Counted from the first letter of the stretch, positions 52,977 through 62,410 are shown. The stretch: DNA of 64,000 nucleotides from Bacteroides sedimenti (GCF_040365225.1 NZ_AP028055.1:3410001-3474000); one strand, 5' to 3'. The notes: generated by a model from the letters alone, not told the origin. Numbers and translations: made by a program.

Positions 52977-54161
52977 TTACTCTTCGCCTTGATTTTTTAA
53001 TAGGCAGAGTTGAAGGTTTGACTGCCTTGCATACCCTATTCGGAAGTTGATTGGTTTGGGTTCCTGTGTTTGATATGCATCGCGAAGATCGGGCTGCGGA
53101 TACTTGGCAAACATATTGATGGGTTGGGTGAAAGCTCCATACAAATTAATATCCCATTTCGATTTGTCATAGAAACGTAGTGGGATCCCCGAATCGTCCT
53201 GCATAACGGCGCATGCATGGTTCAAGACGGCATCGCGGATAATCGAGAAATATGAGGTATGCATCAGGTAGGAGGCCGACTTGATAAAGCAAGCAGTTGT
53301 AGTCTGATCCAGCTTATCTATGTAAGCCATCAGTGGCTTGTTGCCTCCAAGTCCGCCATTGCTCAGATCGGTTGAAAGGTAATAAAGCGTTTGCAGCTTG
53401 TTGGTTCCTTTCCTGAAATACTTAAACTCTACCATTTTGCTTCGGTTTCCTGTTGCTGTATCGTTCTCATCCATATCAACAATCGTTCCTTCCTCGTTTA
53501 TCTTTTTATGAGTAATGCTGACAATTTGTCTGTCCGAACGGGCCATAAGCATGGAGATGATGGGAACAACGCCATCGATGGTATCGTTTGCAAGTTCTAC
53601 CTTCATATCCAGTGTCCGGAAAAAGCTGAGGTTCAGGATGTCGGAAACGGCATTCTGGTACAGTCTGTAAGTTGCAGTCGAAGGGTGTTTCACCTTGATT
53701 GCATTTCCGGGGCGCTCCAGTCCGATAAGGAAATAGGTATCCATATTGGGGAAGAAGGTATTCGGGAAAAGATAGTCGGGTCCTCCGAAGGGGTAGAACA
53801 CAGTTTTGCATCTGCTGTTCACCTCATTCAGCTCATTCTGGGAGAAAGCCATTACTTTCGGAGCCGTTTGAAGGAACGAGTTCCATATCTGGTCCATGTT
53901 TTTACTGTGCGCCTTCCATGCTTCGGTTTGAGTAAGCGCATAGAGTTTGCTATCGTGGTTCTCAATGGGCATCCCCGCCACGAAACGTGCTGCCTCGTTC
54001 AGATCTTCGCTGGCATTCAGCTTAGGCTCTTCTTTCTGTTGAACGGTATCTTTCTGAGGAACTTCAGTAACAGTGGTCGCACTATTCCCCGGCTTCTGTT
54101 TACAAGAGGAAAAGGCCAGCACCATTCCTGCAATAAATAGTATTGCATGTTTAGCTTTCAT
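52977..54161 (-). CDS. Conserved hypothetical lipoprotein
   Basis: I do not recognise a named family. ATG 54161 (MKAKHAILFIAG) gives 394 residues with a lipobox at LAFSSCKQ; an ATG at 54170 is also in frame. After a low-complexity linker (TVTEVPQKDTVQQKEEPKL) comes a globular domain of about 340 residues: FYPFGGPDYLFPNTFFPNMD, YFLIGLERPG and LMHTSYFSIIRDAVL stand out. It overlaps the end of the APC permease gene by 11 bp, so they are translationally linked. It may be a periplasmic or surface protein; no catalytic motif is obvious. Confidence 0.8.
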   Translation of the reverse strand: MKAKHAILFIAGMVLAFSSCKQKPGNSATTVTEVPQKDTVQQKEEPKLNASEDLNEAARFVAGMPIENHDSKLYALTQTEAWKAHSKNMDQIWNSFLQTAPKVMAFSQNELNEVNSRCKTVFYPFGGPDYLFPNTFFPNMDTYFLIGLERPGNAIKVKHPSTATYRLYQNAVSDILNLSFFRTLDMKVELANDTIDGVVPIISMLMARSDRQIVSITHKKINEEGTIVDMDENDTATGNRSKMVEFKYFRKGTNKLQTLYYLSTDLSNGGLGGNKPLMAYIDKLDQTTTACFIKSASYLMHTSYFSIIRDAVLNHACAVMQDDSGIPLRFYDKSKWDINLYGAFTQPINMFAKYPQPDLRDAYQTQEPKPINFRIGYARQSNLQLCLLKNQGEE

Positions 54162-55539
54162 TCTTATCATAACTTAATTTGTATATTAACTTTTTATAAA
54201 GCACCCATCTGTTAAGTCGGTAAATAAGTGCACCCGAAAGGAGTGTTGCCATGCTCATAAGGGTCATCCACATCGCTTTTTGCTTTCCTTCGATAAAAGT
54301 CTGGATGAAATCTTCACGAACCAGGTAGACAATCGACCAGAGAATCAACAGAATAAAGATAACCGGTGTGACGGGGTATCCCCAGGTTCTGTATGGTCGC
54401 TCGACTTGCGGATAACGATGACGATGTACAAAGACACCGGTTACTGTCATCAGGGCGAAAAAGGAGAGGGTGATTCCTGTATATTTGGTCACCAGCTCGA
54501 AAGAGTTGGTGATGATGAGCAATGCGCTGATAAAGTATTGCACCCAGATAGCGACAAAAGGGGTGCCGCGTTCCGATTTTCTGGCAAGCTGACGCAGAAT
54601 GTAGGTGTCTTCTCCCATAACCTGAGAAACACGCGGTCCGAGGAATACCATGGAACTGATGCTTGATATCAGTAACAGGGCAATGAGCAGTCCCATCAAA
54701 TTACCTAACGTCTGTCCAAAGATATGTTGTGCCGAAATCAATCCCACTTCCAGCTGTCCGGTCATTTCGTTTACCGGGGTAGAAAGCATGAACACGGCAT
54801 TGATGAGCAGATAAAGCAGTGTCACCACCAACGTGCTGATAAAGAGAGAGCGAGGAATGGTGCGTTTTGGATTCTTGATTTCATTTGCCATATAGGCTGA
54901 AGCGTTCCATCCGGAGTAGGAGTAATAAACCCAGACCAGCGAAACGGCAAAACCTGTTGAGAAGATGTCTCCCCAGGAAAACTCAGAGAGAGAAACCGAT
55001 AGACTCTGGCATTTAACCGGCATAACCAATCCGCAGATAATAAATCCCAGGATTACGAGAATCTTGAAAAAGGTAAATAAACGTTGCACGGCGCCGCCCA
55101 TCTTAACATCGTAGGCATGAACGACTGTGACTAAGGTTAATACCAACAGTCCCACACTTATTGGGTTGAGAACCGGGAAAACCTTTGCCAGATATCCGCT
55201 CAGAGCCATACAGGCCAGTGCTACTGGTGCGGCAAATCCGACTATCAAGGAAGCCCATCCCGCCATAAAACCCAGCTTACGGTTATAGATAACCCGCAGA
55301 TAATGGTATTCTCCTCCCGAACGTGGCATTACAGCCCCCAGTTCTCCATATACCAAAGCACCGCAAAGAGCAATGACACCGCCCAGTAACCAAAGAATCA
55401 GGATGGAGGTCATGTTGGTGGTTCCCATAAGCTGAAACCCCAGAGAAGTAAATACCCCTGTACCAATCATGTTTGCAATGACAAAAGCTGAAGCAGTGGT
55501 TAGTCCGAACTTGTACGTGCCGTATTTGTTGTTATTCAT
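54151..55539 (-). CDS. APC-superfamily amino acid permease
   Basis: ATG 55539 (MNNNKYGTYKFGL) is preferred; the longer frame begins beside the promoter. The 462-residue protein has about 12 membrane spans. The APC signature is near the start (TTASAFVIANMIGTGVFTSLG), with VMPRSGGEYHYLRVIYNRKLG after span 2 and AYMANEIKNPKRTIPRSL mid-protein. It likely imports or exchanges an amino acid by proton or antiport coupling; substrate unknown. It ends inside the start of the following lipoprotein gene. A minus-strand promoter lies at 55562-55569. Confidence 0.93.
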   Translation of the reverse strand: MNNNKYGTYKFGLTTASAFVIANMIGTGVFTSLGFQLMGTTNMTSILILWLLGGVIALCGALVYGELGAVMPRSGGEYHYLRVIYNRKLGFMAGWASLIVGFAAPVALACMALSGYLAKVFPVLNPISVGLLVLTLVTVVHAYDVKMGGAVQRLFTFFKILVILGFIICGLVMPVKCQSLSVSLSEFSWGDIFSTGFAVSLVWVYYSYSGWNASAYMANEIKNPKRTIPRSLFISTLVVTLLYLLINAVFMLSTPVNEMTGQLEVGLISAQHIFGQTLGNLMGLLIALLLISSISSMVFLGPRVSQVMGEDTYILRQLARKSERGTPFVAIWVQYFISALLIITNSFELVTKYTGITLSFFALMTVTGVFVHRHRYPQVERPYRTWGYPVTPVIFILLILWSIVYLVREDFIQTFIEGKQKAMWMTLMSMATLLSGALIYRLNRWVLYKKLIYKLSYDKNES

Positions 55540-55561
55540 GCTTTTAGTTATGTTGTGTGTG

Positions 55562-55569
55562 CAAAAATA
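55562..55569 (-). promoter_or_regulatory. -7 box of the APC permease gene
   Basis: The minus strand reads TATTTTTG, 22 bp before the ATG at 55539. It is back-to-back with TAACTTTG at 55582-55589 for the opposite operon, so the two promoters overlap. Confidence 0.55.
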
Positions 55570-55581
55570 CAATTAAATCTG

Positions 55582-55589
55582 TAACTTTG
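55582..55589 (+). promoter_or_regulatory. -7 box of the metal ABC permease-porW-porX operon
   Basis: TAACTTTG fits TAnnTTTG and gives a leader of about 105 nt. It lies only 12 bp from the divergent box at 55562-55569. Confidence 0.5.
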
Positions 55590-55700
55590 CAGAAATAACC
55601 TGAAAATGTGGAATAAATATTCTATACCTCTTGTATATAGGCGTTATACCGCTAATTCTAAACTGGTTAGAAAGGTGTGAAATCAACTAAAATAGTAAAG

Positions 55701-56519
55701 ATGATGGAATTGCTTCAATATACTTTTTTTCAGAATGCGTTGTTGGGAGGATTGTTTGCCAGCATAGCCTGTGGAATTATCGGAACCTATATCGTTACCC
55801 GGCGACTGGTCTTTATCAGTGGAGGGTTGACGCATGCCTCATTCGGAGGGGTGGGCATCGGACTATATCTTGGTATTGCGCCGCTTATTTCGGCAACCAT
55901 CTTTTCTGTGCTATCAGCTTTTGGCGTGAACTGGCTCAGTAAAAGAAAAGACATGCGCGAAGACTCGGCTATTGCAGTTTTCTGGACCATGGGGATGGCG
56001 CTGGGAATCATCTTTACTTTTCTATCTCCCGGATTTGCCCCCGACCTTTCGGCCTTTCTGTTTGGGAACATTCTTACAGTCAACACGGTCGATATCCTGA
56101 TGCTTGTCTCTTTATCTATTGCTCTGGCACTCTTCTTTTTCTTTTTCCTTCATCCGATAATCTATGTGGCTTTCGACAGGGAATTTGCCCGTTCTCAAGG
56201 TTTGCCGGTAGCATTTATTGAATATACCCTGATGATGTTCATTGCACTCACCATTGTGGCATGTCTTCGTATGGTAGGAATCGTGCTGGTACTCTCGCTG
56301 CTTACTATTCCTCAGATGACAGCCAACCTGTTTACCCATAAATTCAAGTCAATTATCTGGATTTCCATCCTGATTGGATACATGGGATGTCTGGGTGGCC
56401 TGTTTATCTCCTATTTTCTGAATGTACCTTCGGGTGCATCCATCATTTTCTTCTCGATTATTATTTATGTGATTTGTAAGGTTGCGCGTAGCTTTTTTAT
56501 ACATTTGCAGAAACAATAA
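55701..56519 (+). CDS. Metal ABC transporter permease (ZnuB-like)
   Basis: ATG 55701 (MMELLQYTFFQNALLGG) is chosen over an upstream GTG. The 272-residue protein has 8-9 membrane spans and the ABC-3 family signature (VTRRLVFISGGLTHASFGGVG, then ALTIVACLRMVGIVLVLSLL). Relatives carry Zn2+, Mn2+ or Fe2+ inward. No ATPase or binding protein lies next to it, so the partners must be elsewhere. It begins an operon with porW- and porX-like genes, with gaps of 22-29 bp. Confidence 0.9.
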   Translation: MMELLQYTFFQNALLGGLFASIACGIIGTYIVTRRLVFISGGLTHASFGGVGIGLYLGIAPLISATIFSVLSAFGVNWLSKRKDMREDSAIAVFWTMGMALGIIFTFLSPGFAPDLSAFLFGNILTVNTVDILMLVSLSIALALFFFFFLHPIIYVAFDREFARSQGLPVAFIEYTLMMFIALTIVACLRMVGIVLVLSLLTIPQMTANLFTHKFKSIIWISILIGYMGCLGGLFISYFLNVPSGASIIFFSIIIYVICKVARSFFIHLQKQ

Positions 56520-56548
56520 AAAGAAGGATTTTCTGTTTAATTTAGTAT

Positions 56549-59401
56549 GTGAAACGTTTAAATACTGGTAGATTGGATAAAAAAGGGATATATCTCACCG
56601 GAAGCATGTTGTTGCTGATGGTTATTTCAGGCTGTTCTGTAAAAAAGAATACGGCTGGTTCCCGTTTTTATCATGCCTTTACAACCCGTTATAATGTCTA
56701 TTTTAATGGTAATGAGGCCTACAAAGAAGGACTAATGGCCATTGAGACCGGAAACAAAGACAACTATCTGGAGATGTTTCCGCTTTATCCTATCGAAAAT
56801 AAAAAAACAGTAGGGCTGGGAAGTGGTAATTTTGACCGGGCTATAGAGAAGGCACAAAAGGCAATCAAAGTACATTCCATCAAGAAAAAGCCTGATCGTA
56901 AGGTCGGAAAGAAGAGTGCTAAAGAGAAACGTTGGCTGGCACAGAAAGAGTATAATCCTTTCTTGCATAACGCCTGGATGCTGATGGGGAAAGCTCAATA
57001 TAACAAAGGACAGTTCTTGGAGGCTGCTTCTACATTTTCATATATCACCCGTTTGTATGATACCAATCCTCAAGTGATGAGTGAAGCGAAAATCTGGCTT
57101 TCACAGTGTTATTCGCAAATGGATTGGTTTTACGATGCCGACGATGTGCTCTCTAAACTGAATAATGACACTCTTCCTTCGAAGTTGTTACCGGCTTATT
57201 CGGCAGCGTATGGTAGTTATCTTCTCCGACAGAAAAGGTACAAAGAGGCTATTCCATATCTGAAGACTATCATCAAAAACGAGAAACGAAAGAAGCAAAA
57301 GGCCAGGGAGTATTATCTGCTTGGTCAAGTCTATCAGGAACTTGGTGACAATTCAAATGCTTATGCTGCATTTGGAAAGGTGGCTGCACAAAACCCTCCT
57401 TATGAGATGGAATTCAACGCCCGTATTAAACAAACCGAGGTCCTTCCGGTTTCAGATGCACGCAGAACAATTAAGAAACTGCATGGAATGGCTCGTAGCA
57501 GTAAGAACAAAGAGTATTTGGAACAGGTATATTATGCAATAGGAAATGTATATATTTCTCTGAAAGATACGACACAAGCCATCAAGCAATACGAAAAAGG
57601 AGCGAAGGAGAGTACACGGAATGGCCTTGAGAAAGGGGTATTACTTCTTAGATTAGGAGACCTCTACTGGAACCGCCTTGATTATGTGAAAGCGCAGACT
57701 GCCTATAAAGAGGCAATAGGGCTGGTCAATAAAGAATATCCCGGATATGAAAAGCTGAATAAACGTTCGGAAGTGCTCGACGAACTGGTGAAGTATGTAG
57801 TCAATGTACAGTTACAGGACAGTTTGCAGCACTTGGCCTCATTGAGCGATGCCGAAAGAAGAAATGCTGTTGATAAAATTATTCAGGAGGTAAAGCGGAA
57901 GGAAGAGGCTGAACGGAAAGAAGCCGAGTTGCAGGAGCTGATGCTAAAGCGGGAAGAGGCTATGGATGGTCAGCCCCAGCGGAACACTCAGCCTGTGCAG
58001 AAAGCTATTAACACCGGAGATAAATCGTGGTATTTCTATAATCAACAATTGGTAACACAAGGAAAGAGTGATTTTCAGCGCAAATGGGGACGCCGGAAAC
58101 TGGAAGATAACTGGCGCAGAAGAAACAAAACGGTAATATCCAACAACGAAATTGCAGAGACTAATTATAACGAGGAGACTAAGAGTGATACAACCCGGAT
58201 TACAGAAAAAGGAAAAGGGGGCTTGCAGGATACTTTGGTAACTGATAACAAGAATCCTGAGTTTTACCTACAGCAGATACCTCTTACCGAAAAGGCAATG
58301 CAAGAGTCAAATGACATCTTGTCTGACGGATTGTTCAACATGGGTCTTATCTATAAAGACAAGCTGGAGGATTATCCGGCAGCACAAAGAACTTTCTCTC
58401 GTCTTTACACCCAATTCCCTCAATTTGGTCAGCTGGATGTGGCTTACTACAATCTTTATCTTATGAATTTAAGATTGAACAAGGTTTCTGAGACGGCTTT
58501 CTACAAGGAAAAACTGATGAAGGAGTTTCCTCAAAGCAAGTACTCAATGACGGTGGGCGACCCAGATTATGCCTACAATATGACGCATGGCAAACATCTG
58601 GAAGATTCTCTTTATGCAGAAACTTACGCTGCTTACCAACAAGGAAACTTTACTAAGGTCAAAAACAACTATGAAACAGCTCGCACTAAATATGCAATGG
58701 GGCAACATATGCCAAAGTTCATGTTCCTGAATGCCATCGGACAGTTACAGAGTGGGGAACAGAAGGAATTCATGGCCTCGTTGAAGGAGATTGTGGAGAA
58801 ATATCCGAAGAATGAGATTACTGATTTGGCGGCAAACATAGTCAAAGGATTGCAGGAAGGTCGTCTGCTGGCGAAAGGAAGTACCTCATTCGGATCTATC
58901 TGGGAACGAAGAAAGAGCCAGATAGGAGAGGGGATCGCTGCGGCCGACACCATGTTGCCGAAATTTACGGCGGAAAGAAATACGCCATTCATCTTTATTC
59001 TGGCTTACGAGGAGGGAAAGGTAAACGAAAATCTATTGTTGTATGAGATGGCACGCTATAACTTCTCAAACTTTATTGTGAAGAACTTTGATCTCTCTTT
59101 CGTGAAAGAACAGGGCATTGGAATGCTTCAGGTGAAGGAATTTACCAATTTCGATGAGGCTTACTATTATATCAGACTGTTGTATAAGGATAAGGAGATG
59201 GCAAAGAAGCTAAGCGGAATGAGAGCGGTGATTATTTCAAAGCAGAATTATGATCTGTTATCAAAATATTACAGCTTTGACGATTATCAGGAGTTCTATC
59301 AGAAAAACTTCTCAGGTATTCCGGAACTGAACATCAAGGGATACACCCTCGATGAACCGGTCTTCGAAGAGAATAACAATACCGAGGAAGAACAAGAATA
59401 A
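56549..59401 (+). CDS. PorW/SprE-like TPR lipoprotein
   Basis: The only workable start is GTG 56549: an ATG two bases upstream is followed by a stop, and the next Met would leave too short a signal. The 950-residue protein has a lipoprotein signal (MLLLMVISGCSVKK) and then many TPR-like helical repeats: FTTRYNVYFNGNEAYKEG, AWMLMGKAQYNKGQFLEAAST, YYAIGNVYISLKDTTQAIKQYEKG. It ends in a poly-Glu tail. This matches SprE/PorW, linked to the type IX secretion system in other Bacteroidota. It lies 22 bp before a porX-like gene, its known functional partner. Confidence 0.88.
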   Translation: MKRLNTGRLDKKGIYLTGSMLLLMVISGCSVKKNTAGSRFYHAFTTRYNVYFNGNEAYKEGLMAIETGNKDNYLEMFPLYPIENKKTVGLGSGNFDRAIEKAQKAIKVHSIKKKPDRKVGKKSAKEKRWLAQKEYNPFLHNAWMLMGKAQYNKGQFLEAASTFSYITRLYDTNPQVMSEAKIWLSQCYSQMDWFYDADDVLSKLNNDTLPSKLLPAYSAAYGSYLLRQKRYKEAIPYLKTIIKNEKRKKQKAREYYLLGQVYQELGDNSNAYAAFGKVAAQNPPYEMEFNARIKQTEVLPVSDARRTIKKLHGMARSSKNKEYLEQVYYAIGNVYISLKDTTQAIKQYEKGAKESTRNGLEKGVLLLRLGDLYWNRLDYVKAQTAYKEAIGLVNKEYPGYEKLNKRSEVLDELVKYVVNVQLQDSLQHLASLSDAERRNAVDKIIQEVKRKEEAERKEAELQELMLKREEAMDGQPQRNTQPVQKAINTGDKSWYFYNQQLVTQGKSDFQRKWGRRKLEDNWRRRNKTVISNNEIAETNYNEETKSDTTRITEKGKGGLQDTLVTDNKNPEFYLQQIPLTEKAMQESNDILSDGLFNMGLIYKDKLEDYPAAQRTFSRLYTQFPQFGQLDVAYYNLYLMNLRLNKVSETAFYKEKLMKEFPQSKYSMTVGDPDYAYNMTHGKHLEDSLYAETYAAYQQGNFTKVKNNYETARTKYAMGQHMPKFMFLNAIGQLQSGEQKEFMASLKEIVEKYPKNEITDLAANIVKGLQEGRLLAKGSTSFGSIWERRKSQIGEGIAAADTMLPKFTAERNTPFIFILAYEEGKVNENLLLYEMARYNFSNFIVKNFDLSFVKEQGIGMLQVKEFTNFDEAYYYIRLLYKDKEMAKKLSGMRAVIISKQNYDLLSKYYSFDDYQEFYQKNFSGIPELNIKGYTLDEPVFEENNNTEEEQE

Positions 59402-59423
59402 TAATGAACCTAAGAAAAGACAG

Positions 59424-60974
59424 ATGAAAAAAGATCATTTACTCTGGGTGGACGATGAAATAGACTTGCTGAAACCGCATGTGCTCTTTTTGCAAAGCAA
59501 AGGGTACGAGGTAAGTACGGTGACCAACGGGCAGGATGCGCTCGACCTTTGCCGGGAGACTACATTCGATCTTATTTTCCTGGATGAAAATATGCCCGGA
59601 CTTAGCGGCCTGGAAACCCTTTCGCTGATTAAAGAGATTTGTCCTACTGTGCCGGTGATTATGATTACCAAAAGCGAAGAGGAAGATATCATGGATATGG
59701 CGATTGGTTCAAAAATAGCCGATTACCTCATAAAACCGGTAAACCCTAATCAGATATTGCTAAGTTTGAAAAAGAATCTGCATAAAAAAGAGATTCTTAC
59801 TGAGGTGGCTAATACCGGGTATCAACAAAACTTCGGAAAGATTGGAATGCAGATAAACGATTCGTTTACCTTTTCTGACTGGATGGAAGTATATAAACGG
59901 TTGGTTTATTGGGAACTTGAACTAGAGGCGTCTGAAAGCAACATGACGGAAATGCTGAGTATGCAGAAAACAGAGGCAAACAGTGCATTCACCAAATTTA
60001 TCAAGAAGAACTATCTTGATTGGATTGCTAATCCGGAAGAACGTCCCGTGATGAGTCCTGATATTTTCAAGAAAAAGATATTCCCGCTGCTCGATGCAGG
60101 CGAGAAGGTCTTTTTTATTGTACTCGATAATTTTAGATACGATCAGTGGCGAGTGCTGAGTAATGAGTTGGCCGATTCGTTCAACTTTGAAGAAGAGCTG
60201 TATTACAGTATTTTACCTACTGCAACTCAGTACTCCCGTAACGCCATTTTTTCCGGGTTGATGCCCAACAAAATAGCCGAGATGTTTCCCGATCTTTGGG
60301 TAGATGAAGATGAAGAGGAAGGAAAGAACCTGAATGAAGCACCGCTGATTCAGACACATATTGAGCGCTATCGCCGCAAGCATACCTTTTCTTACCACAA
60401 GATTAATGATTCGGCAGGTGTTGAAAAACTTGTAAATTCAATGGATCGATTGAAGAATAATGACCTGAATGTTGTAGTACTGAATTTTATCGATATGCTC
60501 TCGCATGCCCGTACCGAGTCAAAAATGGTACGTGAGCTGGCCTCTACGGAAGCAGCTTATCGTTCTATAACTCTTTCCTGGTTCCGCCACTCTTCTGTGA
60601 AAGACTTGTTCAGAGCATTGGCAGCAACAGATTATAAGATAATCATAACAACCGACCATGGAACGATACGAGTCGACAACCCGGTAAAGGTTGTAGGCGA
60701 CCGCAACACCAATACAAATCTTAGATATAAGTTGGGCAAAAGCCTAGGATATAATGCCAAGCAGGTTTTTGAGATAAAAGATCCCAAAAAAGCGCAGCTC
60801 CCAAGCCCTAATGTGAGTACTTCTTATATCTTTGCAGGTGGAAGAGATTTCTTTGCTTATCCCAATAATTACAATTACTACGTATCCTATTATACAAATA
60901 CGTTCCAGCACGGAGGTATTTCTATGGAAGAGATGATTATCCCTTTGATAGGCATGCAAAGTAAGAAACGATAA
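59424..60974 (+). CDS. PorX-like response regulator with PglZ domain
   Basis: ATG 59424 (MKKDHLLWVDDEIDLL) is chosen; the longer frame overlaps porW. The 516-residue protein has a receiver domain at residues 1-120 with acidic D10/D11, phospho-acceptor D54 (IFLDENMPG), T82 and K104 (LIKPVNP). A PglZ/alkaline-phosphatase-like domain follows (VLDNFRYDQWR, TQYSRNAIFSG, NFIDMLSHAR, TTDHGTIRV). This is the PorX architecture, a regulator of type IX secretion. All receiver residues are intact. The cognate kinase is not in the window. Confidence 0.92.
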   Translation: MKKDHLLWVDDEIDLLKPHVLFLQSKGYEVSTVTNGQDALDLCRETTFDLIFLDENMPGLSGLETLSLIKEICPTVPVIMITKSEEEDIMDMAIGSKIADYLIKPVNPNQILLSLKKNLHKKEILTEVANTGYQQNFGKIGMQINDSFTFSDWMEVYKRLVYWELELEASESNMTEMLSMQKTEANSAFTKFIKKNYLDWIANPEERPVMSPDIFKKKIFPLLDAGEKVFFIVLDNFRYDQWRVLSNELADSFNFEEELYYSILPTATQYSRNAIFSGLMPNKIAEMFPDLWVDEDEEEGKNLNEAPLIQTHIERYRRKHTFSYHKINDSAGVEKLVNSMDRLKNNDLNVVVLNFIDMLSHARTESKMVRELASTEAAYRSITLSWFRHSSVKDLFRALAATDYKIIITTDHGTIRVDNPVKVVGDRNTNTNLRYKLGKSLGYNAKQVFEIKDPKKAQLPSPNVSTSYIFAGGRDFFAYPNNYNYYVSYYTNTFQHGGISMEEMIIPLIGMQSKKR

Positions 60975-60994
60975 CGAAAATAAATACAATAGAT

Positions 60995-61405
60995 ATGGAA
61001 ATTAAGATTGATTCTTTAGACAACATTCATGAGGCTGCCCGCCAATTTGTTGCAGAAATGGGTGATAATACTGTTTTTGCTTTCTACGGGAAAATGGGTG
61101 CCGGGAAGACAACCTTTATCAAAGCCGTTTGTGAGTGCTTAGGAGTGACCGATGTAATAAACTCTCCCTCATTTTCAATTATTAATGAATACCGCTCAGC
61201 GAGTGGAGAATTGATTTATCATTTTGATTTCTACCGCATCAACAAAATGGAAGAAGCTTTCGATTTTGGTTATGAAGATTACTTTTATTGCGGTGCGATT
61301 TGTTTTATCGAATGGCCCGAACTGATTGATGAACTGCTTCCTTACGATTGTGTAAAGGTGACTATCAACGAGCAGGAAGACGGCAGTCGTTTAGTTTCAT
61401 TTTAA
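60995..61405 (+). CDS. tsaE: tRNA threonylcarbamoyladenosine biosynthesis ATPase TsaE
   Basis: The 136-residue protein has the P-loop GKMGAGKT at residues 32-39 and the TsaE pattern (FIKAVCECLGVTDVINSPSFS, YHFDFYRI, FIEWPE). With TsaB and TsaD it makes the t6A37 modification of tRNAs reading ANN codons. It lies 20 bp after porX and 4 bp before the next small gene, so it belongs to the same operon. Confidence 0.95.
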   Translation: MEIKIDSLDNIHEAARQFVAEMGDNTVFAFYGKMGAGKTTFIKAVCECLGVTDVINSPSFSIINEYRSASGELIYHFDFYRINKMEEAFDFGYEDYFYCGAICFIEWPELIDELLPYDCVKVTINEQEDGSRLVSF

Positions 61406-61409
61406 CTGA

Positions 61410-61628
61410 ATGTGGGCGAAATATTTTGTACAAGGACTTTTTGCGTTGGCAGGAATCATCTCTTTCCTGGCAGCGCTCCTTGACTGGAACTGGTTTTTCT
61501 CGTCTCAGAACATCCAGTTCTTGGTGCGGAACGTAGGGCGCAGATGGGCACGCATCATTTACGGTATTTTTGGACTGATACTAATAGGAGCTTCTGCTTT
61601 TATATTCTGTTTCAAAGGCAAATCCTGA
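61410..61628 (+). CDS. Small two-span membrane protein (Imm17-like)
   Basis: The 72-residue protein starts at ATG 61410, 4 bp after tsaE. It has spans at about 5-22 and 48-66 (RIIYGIFGLILIGASAFIF) with a basic linker (RNVGRRWAR). Sequence and length recall proteins annotated immunity-17 family in Bacteroides, but that resemblance is by eye and no toxin is near. It ends 7 bp before the convergent stop of the RDD gene. Confidence 0.7.
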   Translation: MWAKYFVQGLFALAGIISFLAALLDWNWFFSSQNIQFLVRNVGRRWARIIYGIFGLILIGASAFIFCFKGKS

Positions 61629-61635
61629 CTTTTTT

Positions 61636-62361
61636 TCAGATATCCACATAAGCGTAGTACTGGTAATCTTTTATTAGTGTTTTCAGAAACTTTTCATCGC
61701 TCATTTCCGGGGTAACCTGCAATATTTTTTTGATTTTACTGCTTAGAAGAGTAATGTGATTGTATCTTTCTTTCCCGTAGTTATTCAGTGTTTTTTCTAT
61801 TACATTAATCTGTTCCAGAGATAAATCTCCTGCATGAGGGAATACTGGGCGATAATTAATGTCCAAATGCGAGTATTCGTCCAGACTAACCTGTATTTTA
61901 CGGTAATTATTCAGTCTAACCACCATGGTACCTGCTGCAAGGTCACCAAGTCTTTGACTGTTTTTCGTTACCAGTATACTAACCAGTCCCAATCCACCTG
62001 TAATTGGTAAATCAATAGGAAAAAGAATCCAACGCAGTAGATAAGCGCTCAACGTTGGGGTTGAACCATCTGCCATTACTACACGTATATTAAGTAACTT
62101 CTTTCCTATAGACTGTCCGTTATTGAAGATTTCGAACGCTAGAGAGTAGAAAAAAACAGGCAGAACAATCAAAATAAAGAAAATTACCTGACTTTCATCA
62201 GATGAGAAAAAATGTACACGAGGTAAGAAAAAAACAAAAAATAAAACATACAGAAAAATAATAACCGAATCAATAACCTGCGCCAGAATGCGTTCACCTG
62301 CACTGGCGGGAGTCTGATTGATTCGAACGTATTGCCCCGTGATTATTGAAGTATCTGCCAT
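61636..62361 (-). CDS. RDD family membrane protein
   Basis: The 241-residue protein has an RDD domain at about residues 15-160: AGERILAQVIDSVIIFLYVL at the first span, GQSIGKKLLNIRVV between spans, and SQRLGDLAAGTMVV after the last. The C-terminal 75 residues are soluble. RDD proteins are multi-span membrane proteins, in some cases ion transporters; function here is unknown. It is divergent from the SpoIIM-family gene with back-to-back promoters. Confidence 0.9.
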   Translation of the reverse strand: MADTSIITGQYVRINQTPASAGERILAQVIDSVIIFLYVLFFVFFLPRVHFFSSDESQVIFFILIVLPVFFYSLAFEIFNNGQSIGKKLLNIRVVMADGSTPTLSAYLLRWILFPIDLPITGGLGLVSILVTKNSQRLGDLAAGTMVVRLNNYRKIQVSLDEYSHLDINYRPVFPHAGDLSLEQINVIEKTLNNYGKERYNHITLLSSKIKKILQVTPEMSDEKFLKTLIKDYQYYAYVDI

Positions 62362-62391
62362 CCGATTAGAAAAAGTTAAACTTTAATCTTG

Positions 62392-62399
62392 CAAATATA
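62392..62399 (-). promoter_or_regulatory. -7 box of the RDD gene
   Basis: The minus strand reads TATATTTG, 30 bp before the RDD ATG at 62361. It lies 12 bp from the divergent box at 62411-62418. Confidence 0.5.
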
Positions 62400-62410
62400 T
62401 ATAATTTAAT

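Noticed and set aside
53391..54140. 249-codon open frame antisense to the hypothetical lipoprotein gene
   Set aside because: The minus-strand gene has a lipoprotein signal, operon overlap and terminator; the plus-strand frame has none of these.
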